From assembly GCA_963693035.2 (NCBI GenBank), contig CAXMMQ010000004.1, forward strand, positions 310,001 to 374,000: DNA of 64,000 nucleotides, given 5' to 3'. The stretch's first letter is position 1. Each line of letters starts with the position of its first letter. The notes beneath the pieces were generated by a model. The model ran no database searches and was not told the origin of the DNA. It saw only the letters and a list, made by a program, of their open reading frames with translations. Of this stretch, positions 51,638 to 59,971 are shown piece by piece. Source of the stretch: Lichenicoccus sp963693035. Lineage in GTDB: Bacteria; Pseudomonadota; Alphaproteobacteria; Acetobacterales; Acetobacteraceae. The position numbers were made by a program, and so were the translations under genes.

Positions 51638-52699
51638 ATGCCGCATACAGCCCTCGTCGTCGGAGCCAGCGGGATCGTTGGCGCAACCCTCGTCCGGCAC
51701 CTCGCCGACAAGGGCTGGACAGTACACGGCCTCGCACGCCGCCCGCGCACCGACATCGAGGGGGTCATCCCGCTGGCCGTCGACCTGCTGCAACCCGAGG
51801 CGCTGCGTGCGGCGGTCGGCGATGTGAGGCCGACGCACGTCTTCTTCAGCACCTGGATGCGCCAGGCCACCGAGGCAGAGAACTGCACGGTGAATGGTGC
51901 GCTGGTCCGCAACCTCCTCGACGCCCTCGGCGACGCACCGCTGCAGCATGTGGCCCTGGTGACCGGGCTTAAGCACTATCTCGGTCCGTTCGAGTCCTAC
52001 GGAAAGGGCGCGCTGCCGCCAACGCCGTTCCGCGAGGAGCAGGGCCGGTTGCCGGTGGAGAACTTCTACTACGTGCAGGAGGACGTGGTCTTCGAGGCTG
52101 CGGCCAGGCACGGCTTCGGCTGGAGCGTGCATCGGCCACACACCATCATCGGCTATGCGCTCGGCAATGCGATGAACATGGGCGTGACGCTTGCGGTCTA
52201 TGCCAGCCTGTGTCGCGAATTTGGACGGCCGTTTCTGTTTCCGGGCTCGGTTGCGCAATGGAACGGCCTGACCGACATGACCGACGCGCGGCTGCTGGCT
52301 CGCCACCTTGAGTGGGCCTCGACAACCGCGGCCGGGCGCAACCAGGACTTCAACGTGGTCAACGGTGACATCTTCCGCTGGAACTGGATGTGGCAGCGTC
52401 TCGCCGAATATTTCGGCATCGAGGCGGCACCTCATCCCCAACAGCCGGCGCCGCTCGAGACCCAGATGCAGCACGACGCCGAGGCCTGGTCGCGCATCGC
52501 TGCCCGGCATGGCCTGGTCGAGCCGGTGCTCGCCCGGCTGGTGTCGCCTTGGCACACGGATGCCGATCTCGGCAGGCCGTTCGAGGTCGTGACCGATATG
52601 AGCAAGAGCCGCCGGCTTGGTTTCCTGGACTACCAGCCAACGGTCGATTCGTTCTTCGACCTGTTCGCCACCCTGAAGGCCAACCGCGTGATCCCGTAA
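51638..52699 (+). CDS. PRISE-like SDR oxidoreductase
   Basis: This 353-residue atypical SDR has VVGASGIVGATLVRHLADKG (NAD(P)-binding, residues 7-26), LVTGLKHYLGPFESYGKG with the Lys of the modified active site, ENFYYVQEDVVFEAA with the Tyr-Tyr motif, and WSVHRPHTIIGYALGNAMN. These are hallmarks of the progesterone-5-beta-reductase/iridoid-synthase-like (PRISE) family, which reduces enones. The bacterial substrate is unknown. It is 47 bp after the methyltransferase gene and converges on the anti-sigma gene. Confidence 0.88.
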   Translation: MPHTALVVGASGIVGATLVRHLADKGWTVHGLARRPRTDIEGVIPLAVDLLQPEALRAAVGDVRPTHVFFSTWMRQATEAENCTVNGALVRNLLDALGDAPLQHVALVTGLKHYLGPFESYGKGALPPTPFREEQGRLPVENFYYVQEDVVFEAAARHGFGWSVHRPHTIIGYALGNAMNMGVTLAVYASLCREFGRPFLFPGSVAQWNGLTDMTDARLLARHLEWASTTAAGRNQDFNVVNGDIFRWNWMWQRLAEYFGIEAAPHPQQPAPLETQMQHDAEAWSRIAARHGLVEPVLARLVSPWHTDADLGRPFEVVTDMSKSRRLGFLDYQPTVDSFFDLFATLKANRVIP

Positions 52700-52701
52700 A
52701 G

Positions 52702-53436
52702 TCAGTCCGGCTTCAGCAGCAGTTCCCGGAACCTGGCAAATTCGGCGTCATTGAGATCGGAGACGGCATGGAAATTCATCCCGTCTCGGCTCCAGCTTTC
52801 GATCGCGTAGCCTCGCACGTTGCGATCCCGGCCAGCCTGTGCGCCGGGCCAGATGAACAGATCGATGAGATGCCGGTTGCGCCTATAGACGAGGGCTGCC
52901 ACCGGCCGGCCTTCAAGATAGTCGAGCCGGCCTCCGACGAGCGGGAACCCCTCTGCGGCGAGGTCCGGCACCGGTGGGGCGAAGTCCAGCCTGCCATCGA
53001 ACCACGGCTTGACCGTATGACGGTCGGTCGAGACGACATCGAGCAGATGACCCGGTTGCAGGGCGCGGATATGCGCCGCCACAAGCGCGTCACCCTGCTC
53101 CGGATGCGTCTGCCTCTGGGGCAGTGCCAGCAACGCGATGCTCGCGGCCACGGCCATCCCCGCGGCGAACCAGCCCCCGTCTCGCCAGTTTGGCCGAATG
53201 GCCGCTCGCGAAGGCGCACTGCGCTGCAGCGTCTGTCGCAGCGCGGCGGGTGCCGGATGCCGGGTCAGCGATTGCCGGACCTGCCGCGACAGGCCGGCAA
53301 GTTCCTCCTGCAGCTCGGCGCAGTCCCGGCACTCGGCGATGTGAGCCACGAGCGACGCCGTGGCGCCGGCGTCGAGTTCGCCGTCGAGGTTGGCCTGGAT
53401 CAGCAACTGCTTCGATCCGCAGGCGGGCGGGCTCAA
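52702..53436 (-). CDS. Anti-sigma factor with zinc-binding (ZAS) domain
   Basis: This 244-residue membrane protein has the cytoplasmic zinc anti-sigma motif His32-x3-Cys36-x2-Cys39 (HIAECRDC) and one membrane helix, GWFAAGMAVAASIALLAL, near residue 95. A roughly 135-residue periplasmic domain follows, with GRPVAALVYRRNRHLIDLFI. The TTG start overlaps the sigma-factor stop (TTGA), so the pair is translationally coupled and in balanced stoichiometry. The periplasmic domain presumably senses the inducing stress; the presence of a cupredoxin gene upstream suggests a copper or redox cue, but this is inference. Confidence 0.88.
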   Translation of the reverse strand: MSPPACGSKQLLIQANLDGELDAGATASLVAHIAECRDCAELQEELAGLSRQVRQSLTRHPAPAALRQTLQRSAPSRAAIRPNWRDGGWFAAGMAVAASIALLALPQRQTHPEQGDALVAAHIRALQPGHLLDVVSTDRHTVKPWFDGRLDFAPPVPDLAAEGFPLVGGRLDYLEGRPVAALVYRRNRHLIDLFIWPGAQAGRDRNVRGYAIESWSRDGMNFHAVSDLNDAEFARFRELLLKPD

Positions 53437-53939
53437 AGCGCGGCTCCAAGCATCAGGCGGCGCGCCCGGAACAGCCGCGACATCACGGTGCCGATTGGCA
53501 CGCCGGTCACGTGCGCGATCTCCTTGTAGGTCATGTCCTCCAGCTCCCGCAGGATCAGGCACTCGCGCAGTTCGTCCGGCAGCGCGGCGACGGCGCGGTC
53601 CAGAGCCTGCGACTGCTCCCGGCTGTGCAGCGCCATCTCCGGGGTGTCGGATTGGTCGATGCAGTCGAATTTGCCTGCATAAGGAACATCGTCCAGCGAG
53701 ACGTCCGCACCACGCCGGTTCGCGGTCATCATGGCGTAGGCGACATTCCGCACGATACGCAGCAGCCACGGCTTCGGCTCGCCGCGCAGGCTGTCCTGAT
53801 ACTGCAAAGCGCGCAGCAACGCCTCCTGCACGATGTCGTCTGCCGAAACAGCGCTCCCGGCGAGCCACCGGGCAAGGTTGTAGGCGCTGTCGAGATGCGG
53901 CAGCACGAGCTGCTCGAATGGAACCGGCTGCAGCGGCAC
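53433..53939 (-). CDS. ECF-type sigma-70 factor
   Basis: This 168-residue sigma factor has region 2 (SAYNLARWLAGSAVSADDIV, QEALLRAL, GEPKPWLLRIVRNVAYAMM) and region 4 (LPDELRECLILRELEDMTYK, EIAHVTGVPIGTVMSRLFRARR). Regions 1.1 and 3 are absent, as in ECF factors. The start is a GTG with GAGGTG upstream at a normal distance. It is the first cistron before the coupled anti-sigma gene; 28 bp upstream is the cupredoxin gene, also leftward, so the four genes may form one operon. Confidence 0.93.
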   Translation of the reverse strand: MPLQPVPFEQLVLPHLDSAYNLARWLAGSAVSADDIVQEALLRALQYQDSLRGEPKPWLLRIVRNVAYAMMTANRRGADVSLDDVPYAGKFDCIDQSDTPEMALHSREQSQALDRAVAALPDELRECLILRELEDMTYKEIAHVTGVPIGTVMSRLFRARRLMLGAAL

Positions 53940-53967
53940 CTGTCACCTCGCGCTGGACCGCCCGATG

Positions 53968-54297
53968 CTACCGCACAACGATGACCCCCTGCATATGCGG
54001 GTGCAACGAGCAGAAATAGGCGAAGCGGCCGGCCTGGTCGAAACGATGCGAAAAACGCTCGTCGGTATCCAGCAGAGGCGAGTGAAGCGTCCGTGCGGCA
54101 TCGGCACTGGCGACGGTATGTGGAATGTCGTCGCGGTTGATCCAGGTCACGACGGTCCCGCGCACGACGGTGAGGTGAGGCGTGCTGAAGCTGAAGTTGT
54201 CGATCGTGACCGTCGATCCGGGAAGATTCGCGGCGGCCGCTGACAATGCCAGTGCGACGGCAAACCCGGGCATGACGTCAAGCGTGCGCGATGTCAT
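53968..54297 (-). CDS. Small exported cupredoxin
   Basis: This 109-residue protein has a signal peptide (cleavage near residue 25) and a single cupredoxin domain of amicyanin/plastocyanin type. The type 1 copper ligands are complete: His60 in DDIPHTV, Cys96, His99 and Met102 in FCSLHPHM, with the Cys-x2-His-x2-Met spacing of amicyanin. It would be a periplasmic electron carrier or copper-binding protein. It starts within the stop of the metallophosphoesterase gene (ATGA). Confidence 0.9.
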   Translation of the reverse strand: MTSRTLDVMPGFAVALALSAAAANLPGSTVTIDNFSFSTPHLTVVRGTVVTWINRDDIPHTVASADAARTLHSPLLDTDERFSHRFDQAGRFAYFCSLHPHMQGVIVVR

Positions 54298-55220
54298 CCG
54301 ATCCTCGCATCCAGGGTCGTATCGACGAGCGCCAGTGCCGAGCGGCCCTCCACATGCGAGACCGCCGTGACCCCCAGCAGCGAGCGCAGCTTGCCGGGAG
54401 GCACGTCCCTGATTGGTCCCGGGGCTGGTGCCGTGCCGGGAGCCGGTTGCGGAAACGCCGTGGACCTGGCTGTGTGGAAGGCAATATTGCCTTCGACCTT
54501 CTGCATCACCTGGTGGATGTGGCCGTTCAGCACGGTGACCGACCCGAACCGGCCCAGCAGGCTCAGGGCCTGCGCGCTGTCGTCGGTGCCCCAGCCCCAT
54601 TGCGGATAGATGGTCCAGAGCGGGATATGCGCGAACACCACGATCGGCTGGCTGGCCGAGCGGCCGGCCAGGTCGCCGCGCAGCCAAGCCAGTTGCTCCG
54701 TGCCGAGGTTGCCCATGCCCCCGGCATGCATGTCCTGCACGTTGTTCAGGCCGATGAAGTGGATACCGGCGGTGTCGAAGCTGTACCAGCCGCGCGGGCC
54801 GGCCTTGTCGAAGCGCTCGAAGAAGCCGCGTCCGTCGTCCGCCAGGACATCATGCTCGCCGGGCACATAATGCGTCTCCAGCCCGGTGGTCCCGATGATC
54901 TGCGCCGCGTCGTCGAACTGCGAAGCGCGGGAGAGGTGGCTGACATCGCCGGTGTGGATCAGCAGCCCGGCATTGCCCCGGTGCCGGCCAATGAGCGCGA
55001 TGGCCTCCTGCAGGGTCTCCGCCGGATCCGGATTGGGCGGCTTGGCAAAGCCCAGGTGGCTGTCGCTGATCTGCACGAAGCTGAAGCTGGCTTCCGCCGC
55101 ATCGGCGCTGCCGATCAGAGCCGATCTGGGCACGCCCCCCTTCATGGTCCAGAGGATGCCGGCCCCGGCCCAGATCATGCACTCCAGCGTGTGCCGCCGG
55201 CTTGTTCCCGTCATGTCCAT
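54294..55220 (-). CDS. Exported metallophosphoesterase
   Basis: This 308-residue calcineurin-like phosphoesterase has the metal-binding motifs QISDSHLG, HTGDVSHL, GEHD (usually GNHD), FAHIPLW and NGHIHQ in order. The Asn to Glu change in motif III is unusual since that Asn normally bridges metal and phosphate. The N-terminus has TSRRHTLECMIWAGAG, an Arg-Arg pair before a hydrophobic stretch, suggesting Tat export. It overlaps the cupredoxin gene and is the first of the sigma cluster. The substrate is not predictable. Confidence 0.88.
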   Translation of the reverse strand: MDMTGTSRRHTLECMIWAGAGILWTMKGGVPRSALIGSADAAEASFSFVQISDSHLGFAKPPNPDPAETLQEAIALIGRHRGNAGLLIHTGDVSHLSRASQFDDAAQIIGTTGLETHYVPGEHDVLADDGRGFFERFDKAGPRGWYSFDTAGIHFIGLNNVQDMHAGGMGNLGTEQLAWLRGDLAGRSASQPIVVFAHIPLWTIYPQWGWGTDDSAQALSLLGRFGSVTVLNGHIHQVMQKVEGNIAFHTARSTAFPQPAPGTAPAPGPIRDVPPGKLRSLLGVTAVSHVEGRSALALVDTTLDARIG

Positions 55221-55311
55221 CCCAATGCTCCACCCCAGGTTGCTGGTATGAAGATCAGGACGGACCGGGTTTTATTCCCGACGTCGCAAAGAAAGCAAGC
55301 AGCCGGGCCGC

Positions 55312-55773
55312 TCAGTTCCGGATCATGGTCTCGCTGGGCGACGCGTGGAGGCAGATCAGCCCAGCCCGGCTCTCCAGGATCGGCGTCTCGAAACCCGCCT
55401 GCAGAAGCTCCCGGTTGGCGCTGCCGATGAAGTCACGCTCACCGTTCGGGACAGCGACGACAAAACGGCCATGCTGGTCGAGTGCCCGCGCCGCCTGCCG
55501 GACGACGCGGCCTAGATTCACCAGCGTCACGTGCGGTGCCAGGACGAGGTCAGCGATGTGCGTCTCGCAGATCGCGTCCGGCAACCGGGCCTCCGCCGTG
55601 CGGCACTCGGTATGCAACAGCGCGCACAGCGTCTCGTTCGGGGCCGTGCCGAGCACCAGGACCCGGAGCCCGTCGAGGTCCGAATTCTCCCCGAGCAGTG
55701 CGGTCGTGGTTGATCGGGAATCCAGGATCGCGCGCGCATATCGTAGCCGGCGATCGCGAAGTGTCTCACCCAT
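55312..55773 (-). CDS. Hypothetical protein, methyltransferase-like remnant fold
   Basis: This 153-residue protein begins MGETLRDRRLRYARAILDSR. Its middle, LRVLVLGTAPNETLCALLHT, DLVLAPHVTLVNLG and QAARALDQHGRFVVAVPNGE, follows the strand-helix order of a Rossmann methyltransferase, but motif I lacks the Gly-x-Gly loop and no acidic ribose-binding residue is obvious. GGAG lies upstream of the ATG; an earlier ATG (55787) is in another frame. I do not assign a function. Confidence 0.55.
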   Translation of the reverse strand: MGETLRDRRLRYARAILDSRSTTTALLGENSDLDGLRVLVLGTAPNETLCALLHTECRTAEARLPDAICETHIADLVLAPHVTLVNLGRVVRQAARALDQHGRFVVAVPNGERDFIGSANRELLQAGFETPILESRAGLICLHASPSETMIRN

Positions 55774-55894
55774 AGGTCTTTCTCCATTCCGGCACGTCGT
55801 TTCGCCGGTGGAGAAAGATCTAGATCCCGGACCGTAAAAGATCGATGCGCATCCGGCGCCGCCGCATAAAGCCGGCCTAAACGCCGCCGCTCGA

Positions 55895-56836
55895 TCAGCC
55901 AGCCTTGGCCAGTTCCGCCTGCAGCTCCGGCAGCGCCGTGAACAGGTCGGCCACCAGCCCGTAATCGGCGACCTGGAAGATCGGCGCCTCCTCATCCTTG
56001 TTGATCGCCACGATGACCTTGCTGTCCTTCATGCCGGCGAGATGCTGGATCGCGCCCGAGATGCCGATTGCGACATACAGGTCAGGTGCCACGATCTTGC
56101 CGGTTTGGCCGACCTGGTAGTCGTTCGGCACGTACCCGGCATCGACCGCGGCGCGCGAGGCACCGATCGCCCCGCCCAGCGCATCCGCGATCGGCTCGAT
56201 CAGCTTGAAGTTCTCGCCGTTCTGCATGCCGCGGCCGCCGGAAATCACCACCCGCGCCGAGGCCAGTTCCGGACGCTCGGATTTCGACAGCTCGGCCGAG
56301 ATGAAGCGGGAGATCGAGGCCGGCGCCTCTCCTGCTTGCACATCCTCGATCGCGGCGCTGCCACCCTCTGCGGCGGCGGCGTCGAAGTTGGCGGCGCGCA
56401 CGGTGATCAGCTTCCTAGCATCGGACGAGCGCACCGTCGCCAGCGCGTTGCCGGCATAGATCGGCCGCACGAAGGTCTCGGCATCGATCACGGTGACGAT
56501 CTCGCTGATCGGCTGCACGTCGAGCAGGGCAGCCGCGCGCGGGATCACGTTCTTGCCGGAGGCGGTGGCGGCAGCCAGCACATGGTCGTAACCGGGCGCG
56601 AGGGTCACCAGCAGGGCGGCCAGCGGCTCCGCCAGCGCCTTGTCATACAGCTCAGCGTCGGCGCGGAGGACCTTCACGACGCCGGCAATCCTCGAGGCCG
56701 CTTCGACAACGCCGCCGATGCCGGCACCGGTCACCAGCACATGCACCTCGCCGAGTGCGGTCGCGGCGGTGATGGCGGAACGCGAGGCTGGCGTGACGTG
56801 GCCGTCCACGTGGTCGAGCAGCACGAGAGCGGTCAT
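55895..56836 (-). CDS. etfA: Electron transfer flavoprotein alpha subunit
   Basis: This 313-residue subunit carries FAD and passes electrons from acyl-CoA and other dehydrogenases to ETF-quinone oxidoreductase. The N-terminus is MTALVLLDHVDGHVTPASRS. The FAD-binding C-terminal domain has RVVISGGRGMQNGENF, GASRAAVDAGYVPNDYQVGQ, TGKIVAPDLYVAIGISGAIQ and HLAGMKDSKVIVAINKD. Full length. It is 2 bp from etfB on the same strand. Confidence 0.96.
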   Translation of the reverse strand: MTALVLLDHVDGHVTPASRSAITAATALGEVHVLVTGAGIGGVVEAASRIAGVVKVLRADAELYDKALAEPLAALLVTLAPGYDHVLAAATASGKNVIPRAAALLDVQPISEIVTVIDAETFVRPIYAGNALATVRSSDARKLITVRAANFDAAAAEGGSAAIEDVQAGEAPASISRFISAELSKSERPELASARVVISGGRGMQNGENFKLIEPIADALGGAIGASRAAVDAGYVPNDYQVGQTGKIVAPDLYVAIGISGAIQHLAGMKDSKVIVAINKDEEAPIFQVADYGLVADLFTALPELQAELAKAG

Positions 56837-56838
56837 GG

Positions 56839-57588
56839 TCAGATTACCTTTGCCTCGGTTCTGAGTTTCGCCACCAGTTCGGCGACCGAGCCGACCTTGA
56901 TGCCGGCCTGCCGCACCGGCGGCTCCGCGACCTTCAGCGTCGTCAGCCGGGGTGTCACATCGACGCCGAGATCGCCAGGCGAGACCGACTCCAGCGGCTT
57001 CTTGCGCGCCTTCATAATGTTCGGCAGCGAGGCATAGCGCGGCTCGTTCAGCCGCAGATCGGCGGTGATGATCGCGGGCAGCGTCAGTGCCACCGTCTCC
57101 AGCCCGCCATCGACTTCGCGGGTGACCGTGGCGATGCCGTCCGACAGCTCGACCTTGCTGGCAAAGGTGCCCTGCGACCAGCCGAGCAGCCCGGCCAGCA
57201 TCTGCCCGGTTGCGTTCATGTCGTCGTCGATCGCCTGCTTGCCCATGATCACCAGGCCGGGCTGCTCGCGCTCGACCAGCGCGCGCAGCAGCTTTGCCAC
57301 CGCGAGCGGCTCCGGGCTCTCCTCGGTGAGCACCAGGATCGCACGGTCGGCGCCCATGGCGAGCGCCGTGCGCAGCGTCTCCTGGCATTGCTGCACGCCG
57401 ATCGACACCGCCACGATCTCGGTGGCTGCACCCTTCTCGCGGAGTCGCACCGCCTCCTCGACGGCGATCTCGTCGAACGGGTTCATCGACATCTTGACAC
57501 CAGCCGTCTCGACGCCGGAGCCATCGGCTTTCACCCGCACCTTCACGTTGTAATCGACGACGCGCTTGACGGGGACGAGAAGTTTCAT
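56839..57588 (-). CDS. etfB: Electron transfer flavoprotein beta subunit
   Basis: This 249-residue subunit binds AMP and docks dehydrogenases through its recognition loop. It starts MKLLVPVKRVVDYNVKVRVK. Other signatures are KMSMNPFDEIAVEEAVRLRE, ADRAILV, GKQAIDDDMNATGQMLAGLL and the recognition region LPAIITADLRLNEPRYASLP. ATG 57588 gives the family N-terminus; the upstream in-frame extension has no similarity. It lies between etfQO and etfA. Confidence 0.96.
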   Translation of the reverse strand: MKLLVPVKRVVDYNVKVRVKADGSGVETAGVKMSMNPFDEIAVEEAVRLREKGAATEIVAVSIGVQQCQETLRTALAMGADRAILVLTEESPEPLAVAKLLRALVEREQPGLVIMGKQAIDDDMNATGQMLAGLLGWSQGTFASKVELSDGIATVTREVDGGLETVALTLPAIITADLRLNEPRYASLPNIMKARKKPLESVSPGDLGVDVTPRLTTLKVAEPPVRQAGIKVGSVAELVAKLRTEAKVI

Positions 57589-57613
57589 GAGCTCGATATC
57601 GCTTTCGGAGTTT

Positions 57614-59257
57614 CTACATGCCGCCGGGATAGTTCGGACCGCCGCCGCCTTCGGGTGCAGCCCAGTCGATGTTCTGCGTCGGGTCCTTGATGTCGCAGGT
57701 CTTGCAGTGCACGCAATTCTGCGCGTTAATCTGCAGCCGCGGTCCGGACGCGCCGGCCTCGGTATCCACCGCCTCATACACCGCGGCCGGACAATACCGG
57801 CTCTCCGGCGACCGGTAGCGCTCCCAGTTCACGGGCTTCCAGCGCTCCGGATCACGCAGCCGCAGATGCACCGGCTGGTTTTCCTCGTGGTTGGTGTTGG
57901 ACAGATAGACCGAGGACAGCCGGTCGAAGGTCAGCGTGTTGTCCGGCTTCGGATAGGTGATCGGCGGCGACGCGGACGCATCGTCGAGGATCTCGTGGTC
58001 GGCATGGCGGTGCCGCATCGTCCAGGGCGCCCGCCCGCGCAGCACCATCGCATCGAAGCCCGAATACAGCGCGCCGCCGAGCGTGCCGAACTTCGCGAAC
58101 GAGGGCCGCACGTTGCGCACGTCGCGCAGTTCGGTCCATAGCCACGAGGCCCGCACCCGCCTCGTATAGGAGCGCGGCTCCGCCGGCCGGCCATTCTCGA
58201 GTGCGTCCGCCACCGCCTCCGCGGCGAGCATGCCGGACTTCATCGCGGTGTGGGTGCCCTTGATCTTGGGCACGTTGAGGAAGCCGGCGCTGTCGCCGAG
58301 CAAAACCCCACCCGGGAAGCTGAGGCGGGGGACCGATTGCAGGCCACCCTCGGACAGCGCGCGCGCGCCGTACGAGAGCCGCTTGCCGCCCTCGAGATGC
58401 TGCCGCACCGACGGATGCCTCTTGAGTCGCTGCATCTCGTCGAACGGCGACAGCCAGGTATTGGCGTAGTCGAGCCCGACCACGAAGCCATACGACACCA
58501 GGTTTTCGCCGAAATGATACAGCCAGGAGCCGCCATAGGTGGCGCGGTCCAGCGGCCAGCCAAAGCTGTGCTGCACCAGGCCTGGCCGATGCTGCGCCGC
58601 CGGGATCTCCCACAGCTCCTTGATGCCGAGCCCGTAGGTCTGCGGATCTATGCCGTGGCGCAGGTCGAACCGCGCCATCAGTTGCTTGGCGAGCGAGCCA
58701 CGGCAGCCTTCGCCGAACAGGGTGTAGGCAGCGCGCAGCTCCATGCCCGGCGCGTAGTTCGGCCCGCGCTCGCCGTCGCGTGTGACACCCATGTCGCCGG
58801 TGGCGACGCCGACGATGCGCCCCTCGTCCTCGAGCAGCTCGGCGGCCGCAAATCCAGGATAGATCTCGACTCCAAGTTCCTCGGCCTGCCGGGCGAGCCA
58901 GCGGCACACCTCGCCGAGGCTCACGATGTAGTTGCCGTGGTTGTCCATGTGCGGCATCAACGTGCCGAGCATCGGCACCCGGTACGCGCCGGTCTCGGTG
59001 AGGAACAGCATGCGGTCCTCGGTCGCCGGCGTGTTCAGCGGCGCGCCGCGCTCGCGCCAGTCCGGGATCAGCTCGTCCAATGCCCTGGGCTCGATCACAG
59101 CACCCGACAGGATGTGCGCGCCGACCTCGGAGCCCTTCTCGACGACGCATACGCTGGCATCCGGCGCCAGTTGTTTCAGCCGGATGGCAGCCGCCAGCCC
59201 TGCCGGACCGGCTCCCACCACCACGACGTCGAACTCCATCGCCTCACGTTCGGACAC
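57614..59257 (-). CDS. Electron transfer flavoprotein-ubiquinone oxidoreductase
   Basis: This 547-residue membrane-associated flavoprotein passes ETF electrons to ubiquinone. The N-terminal FAD motif is VVVVGAGPAGLAAAIRLKQL. It has the DIGVTRDGERG-like DMGVTRDGERGPNYAPGMEL run and GDSAGFLNVPKIKGTHTAMK. The C-terminal 4Fe-4S cluster ligands lie in YCPAAVYE and NCVHCKTCDIKDPTQNI. The GTG start has GGGAGAGG upstream. With etfB and etfA downstream it forms a complete ETF electron path in one leftward operon. Confidence 0.95.
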   Translation of the reverse strand: MSEREAMEFDVVVVGAGPAGLAAAIRLKQLAPDASVCVVEKGSEVGAHILSGAVIEPRALDELIPDWRERGAPLNTPATEDRMLFLTETGAYRVPMLGTLMPHMDNHGNYIVSLGEVCRWLARQAEELGVEIYPGFAAAELLEDEGRIVGVATGDMGVTRDGERGPNYAPGMELRAAYTLFGEGCRGSLAKQLMARFDLRHGIDPQTYGLGIKELWEIPAAQHRPGLVQHSFGWPLDRATYGGSWLYHFGENLVSYGFVVGLDYANTWLSPFDEMQRLKRHPSVRQHLEGGKRLSYGARALSEGGLQSVPRLSFPGGVLLGDSAGFLNVPKIKGTHTAMKSGMLAAEAVADALENGRPAEPRSYTRRVRASWLWTELRDVRNVRPSFAKFGTLGGALYSGFDAMVLRGRAPWTMRHRHADHEILDDASASPPITYPKPDNTLTFDRLSSVYLSNTNHEENQPVHLRLRDPERWKPVNWERYRSPESRYCPAAVYEAVDTEAGASGPRLQINAQNCVHCKTCDIKDPTQNIDWAAPEGGGGPNYPGGM

Positions 59258-59388
59258 AGCCAGACCTCTCCCTCGCCGCAGCCTCGTTCAGGGCTGAAGC
59301 GCAGACATGGACTACTTTCCGGCAGGATATAACCGGTTCCGGCGCTGCCTCAAATCGTAGCCCCGAGCGCTTCAGGCGGACGGGCGCA

Positions 59389-59886
59389 TCAGACATTCGC
59401 TTGTTCCTCGTCCGGCGGCGAGTCGCCCGGCCTGTAGTAGAAAGCTGCACATTCACCGGCCAGGACGCCGCCGGTGGCCGACATGTCGCGTCGGAAGGCG
59501 TCGTGCAGGATGTCCAGCACATCGAGATGGCGGTCCTCGAAATACATCCGGTGCACGTCCCGGCGGGACGCGCCAAAGACGATGTCGGTGATGCCGCTCC
59601 AGATGCTGGCCATGCTGCACATGCCGCAGGGCTGCAGCGTGGAGTAGAGCGTGGCGCCGCGCAAATCCTCACGGCCCAGGCTCTCGCAGGCGCGTCGTAT
59701 CGCGACGATCTCGGCATGCGCGGTCGGGTCGTGCCGCAGCCCGACCTCGTTATGCGCCGCGCCGACGACGCGTCCGTCCAGCACGATCACGCAGCCGATC
59801 GGCGAGCTGCCAGGAGCGGTCCGCCCGGCTTTCGCCAGCGCGATGGCCTGGCGCATATGGGCGATCCGCTTGTCATCATGATCCAT
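59389..59886 (-). CDS. Nucleoside/guanine deaminase, CMP/dCMP deaminase family
   Basis: This 165-residue zinc deaminase has His57-Ala-Glu59 (PTAHAEIVAI) and Cys87-x2-Cys90 (TLQPCGMCSMA), the catalytic zinc site and proton shuttle. The GMCSMA context and YFEDRHLD C-terminal part resemble guanine deaminase GuaD more than tRNA adenosine deaminase TadA. Purine salvage is likely; substrate unproven. ATG 59886 starts the conserved part. It is divergent from the SDR gene (85 bp gap). Confidence 0.86.
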   Translation of the reverse strand: MDHDDKRIAHMRQAIALAKAGRTAPGSSPIGCVIVLDGRVVGAAHNEVGLRHDPTAHAEIVAIRRACESLGREDLRGATLYSTLQPCGMCSMASIWSGITDIVFGASRRDVHRMYFEDRHLDVLDILHDAFRRDMSATGGVLAGECAAFYYRPGDSPPDEEQANV

Positions 59887-59971
59887 CGCGGTGCAGCGTC
59901 CGGACGGACCTCGGGTTTGGGCAACCGCCGCATTCCCGCCGTGTTTGTACGCGGCAGGCGGGAGCAGGATC

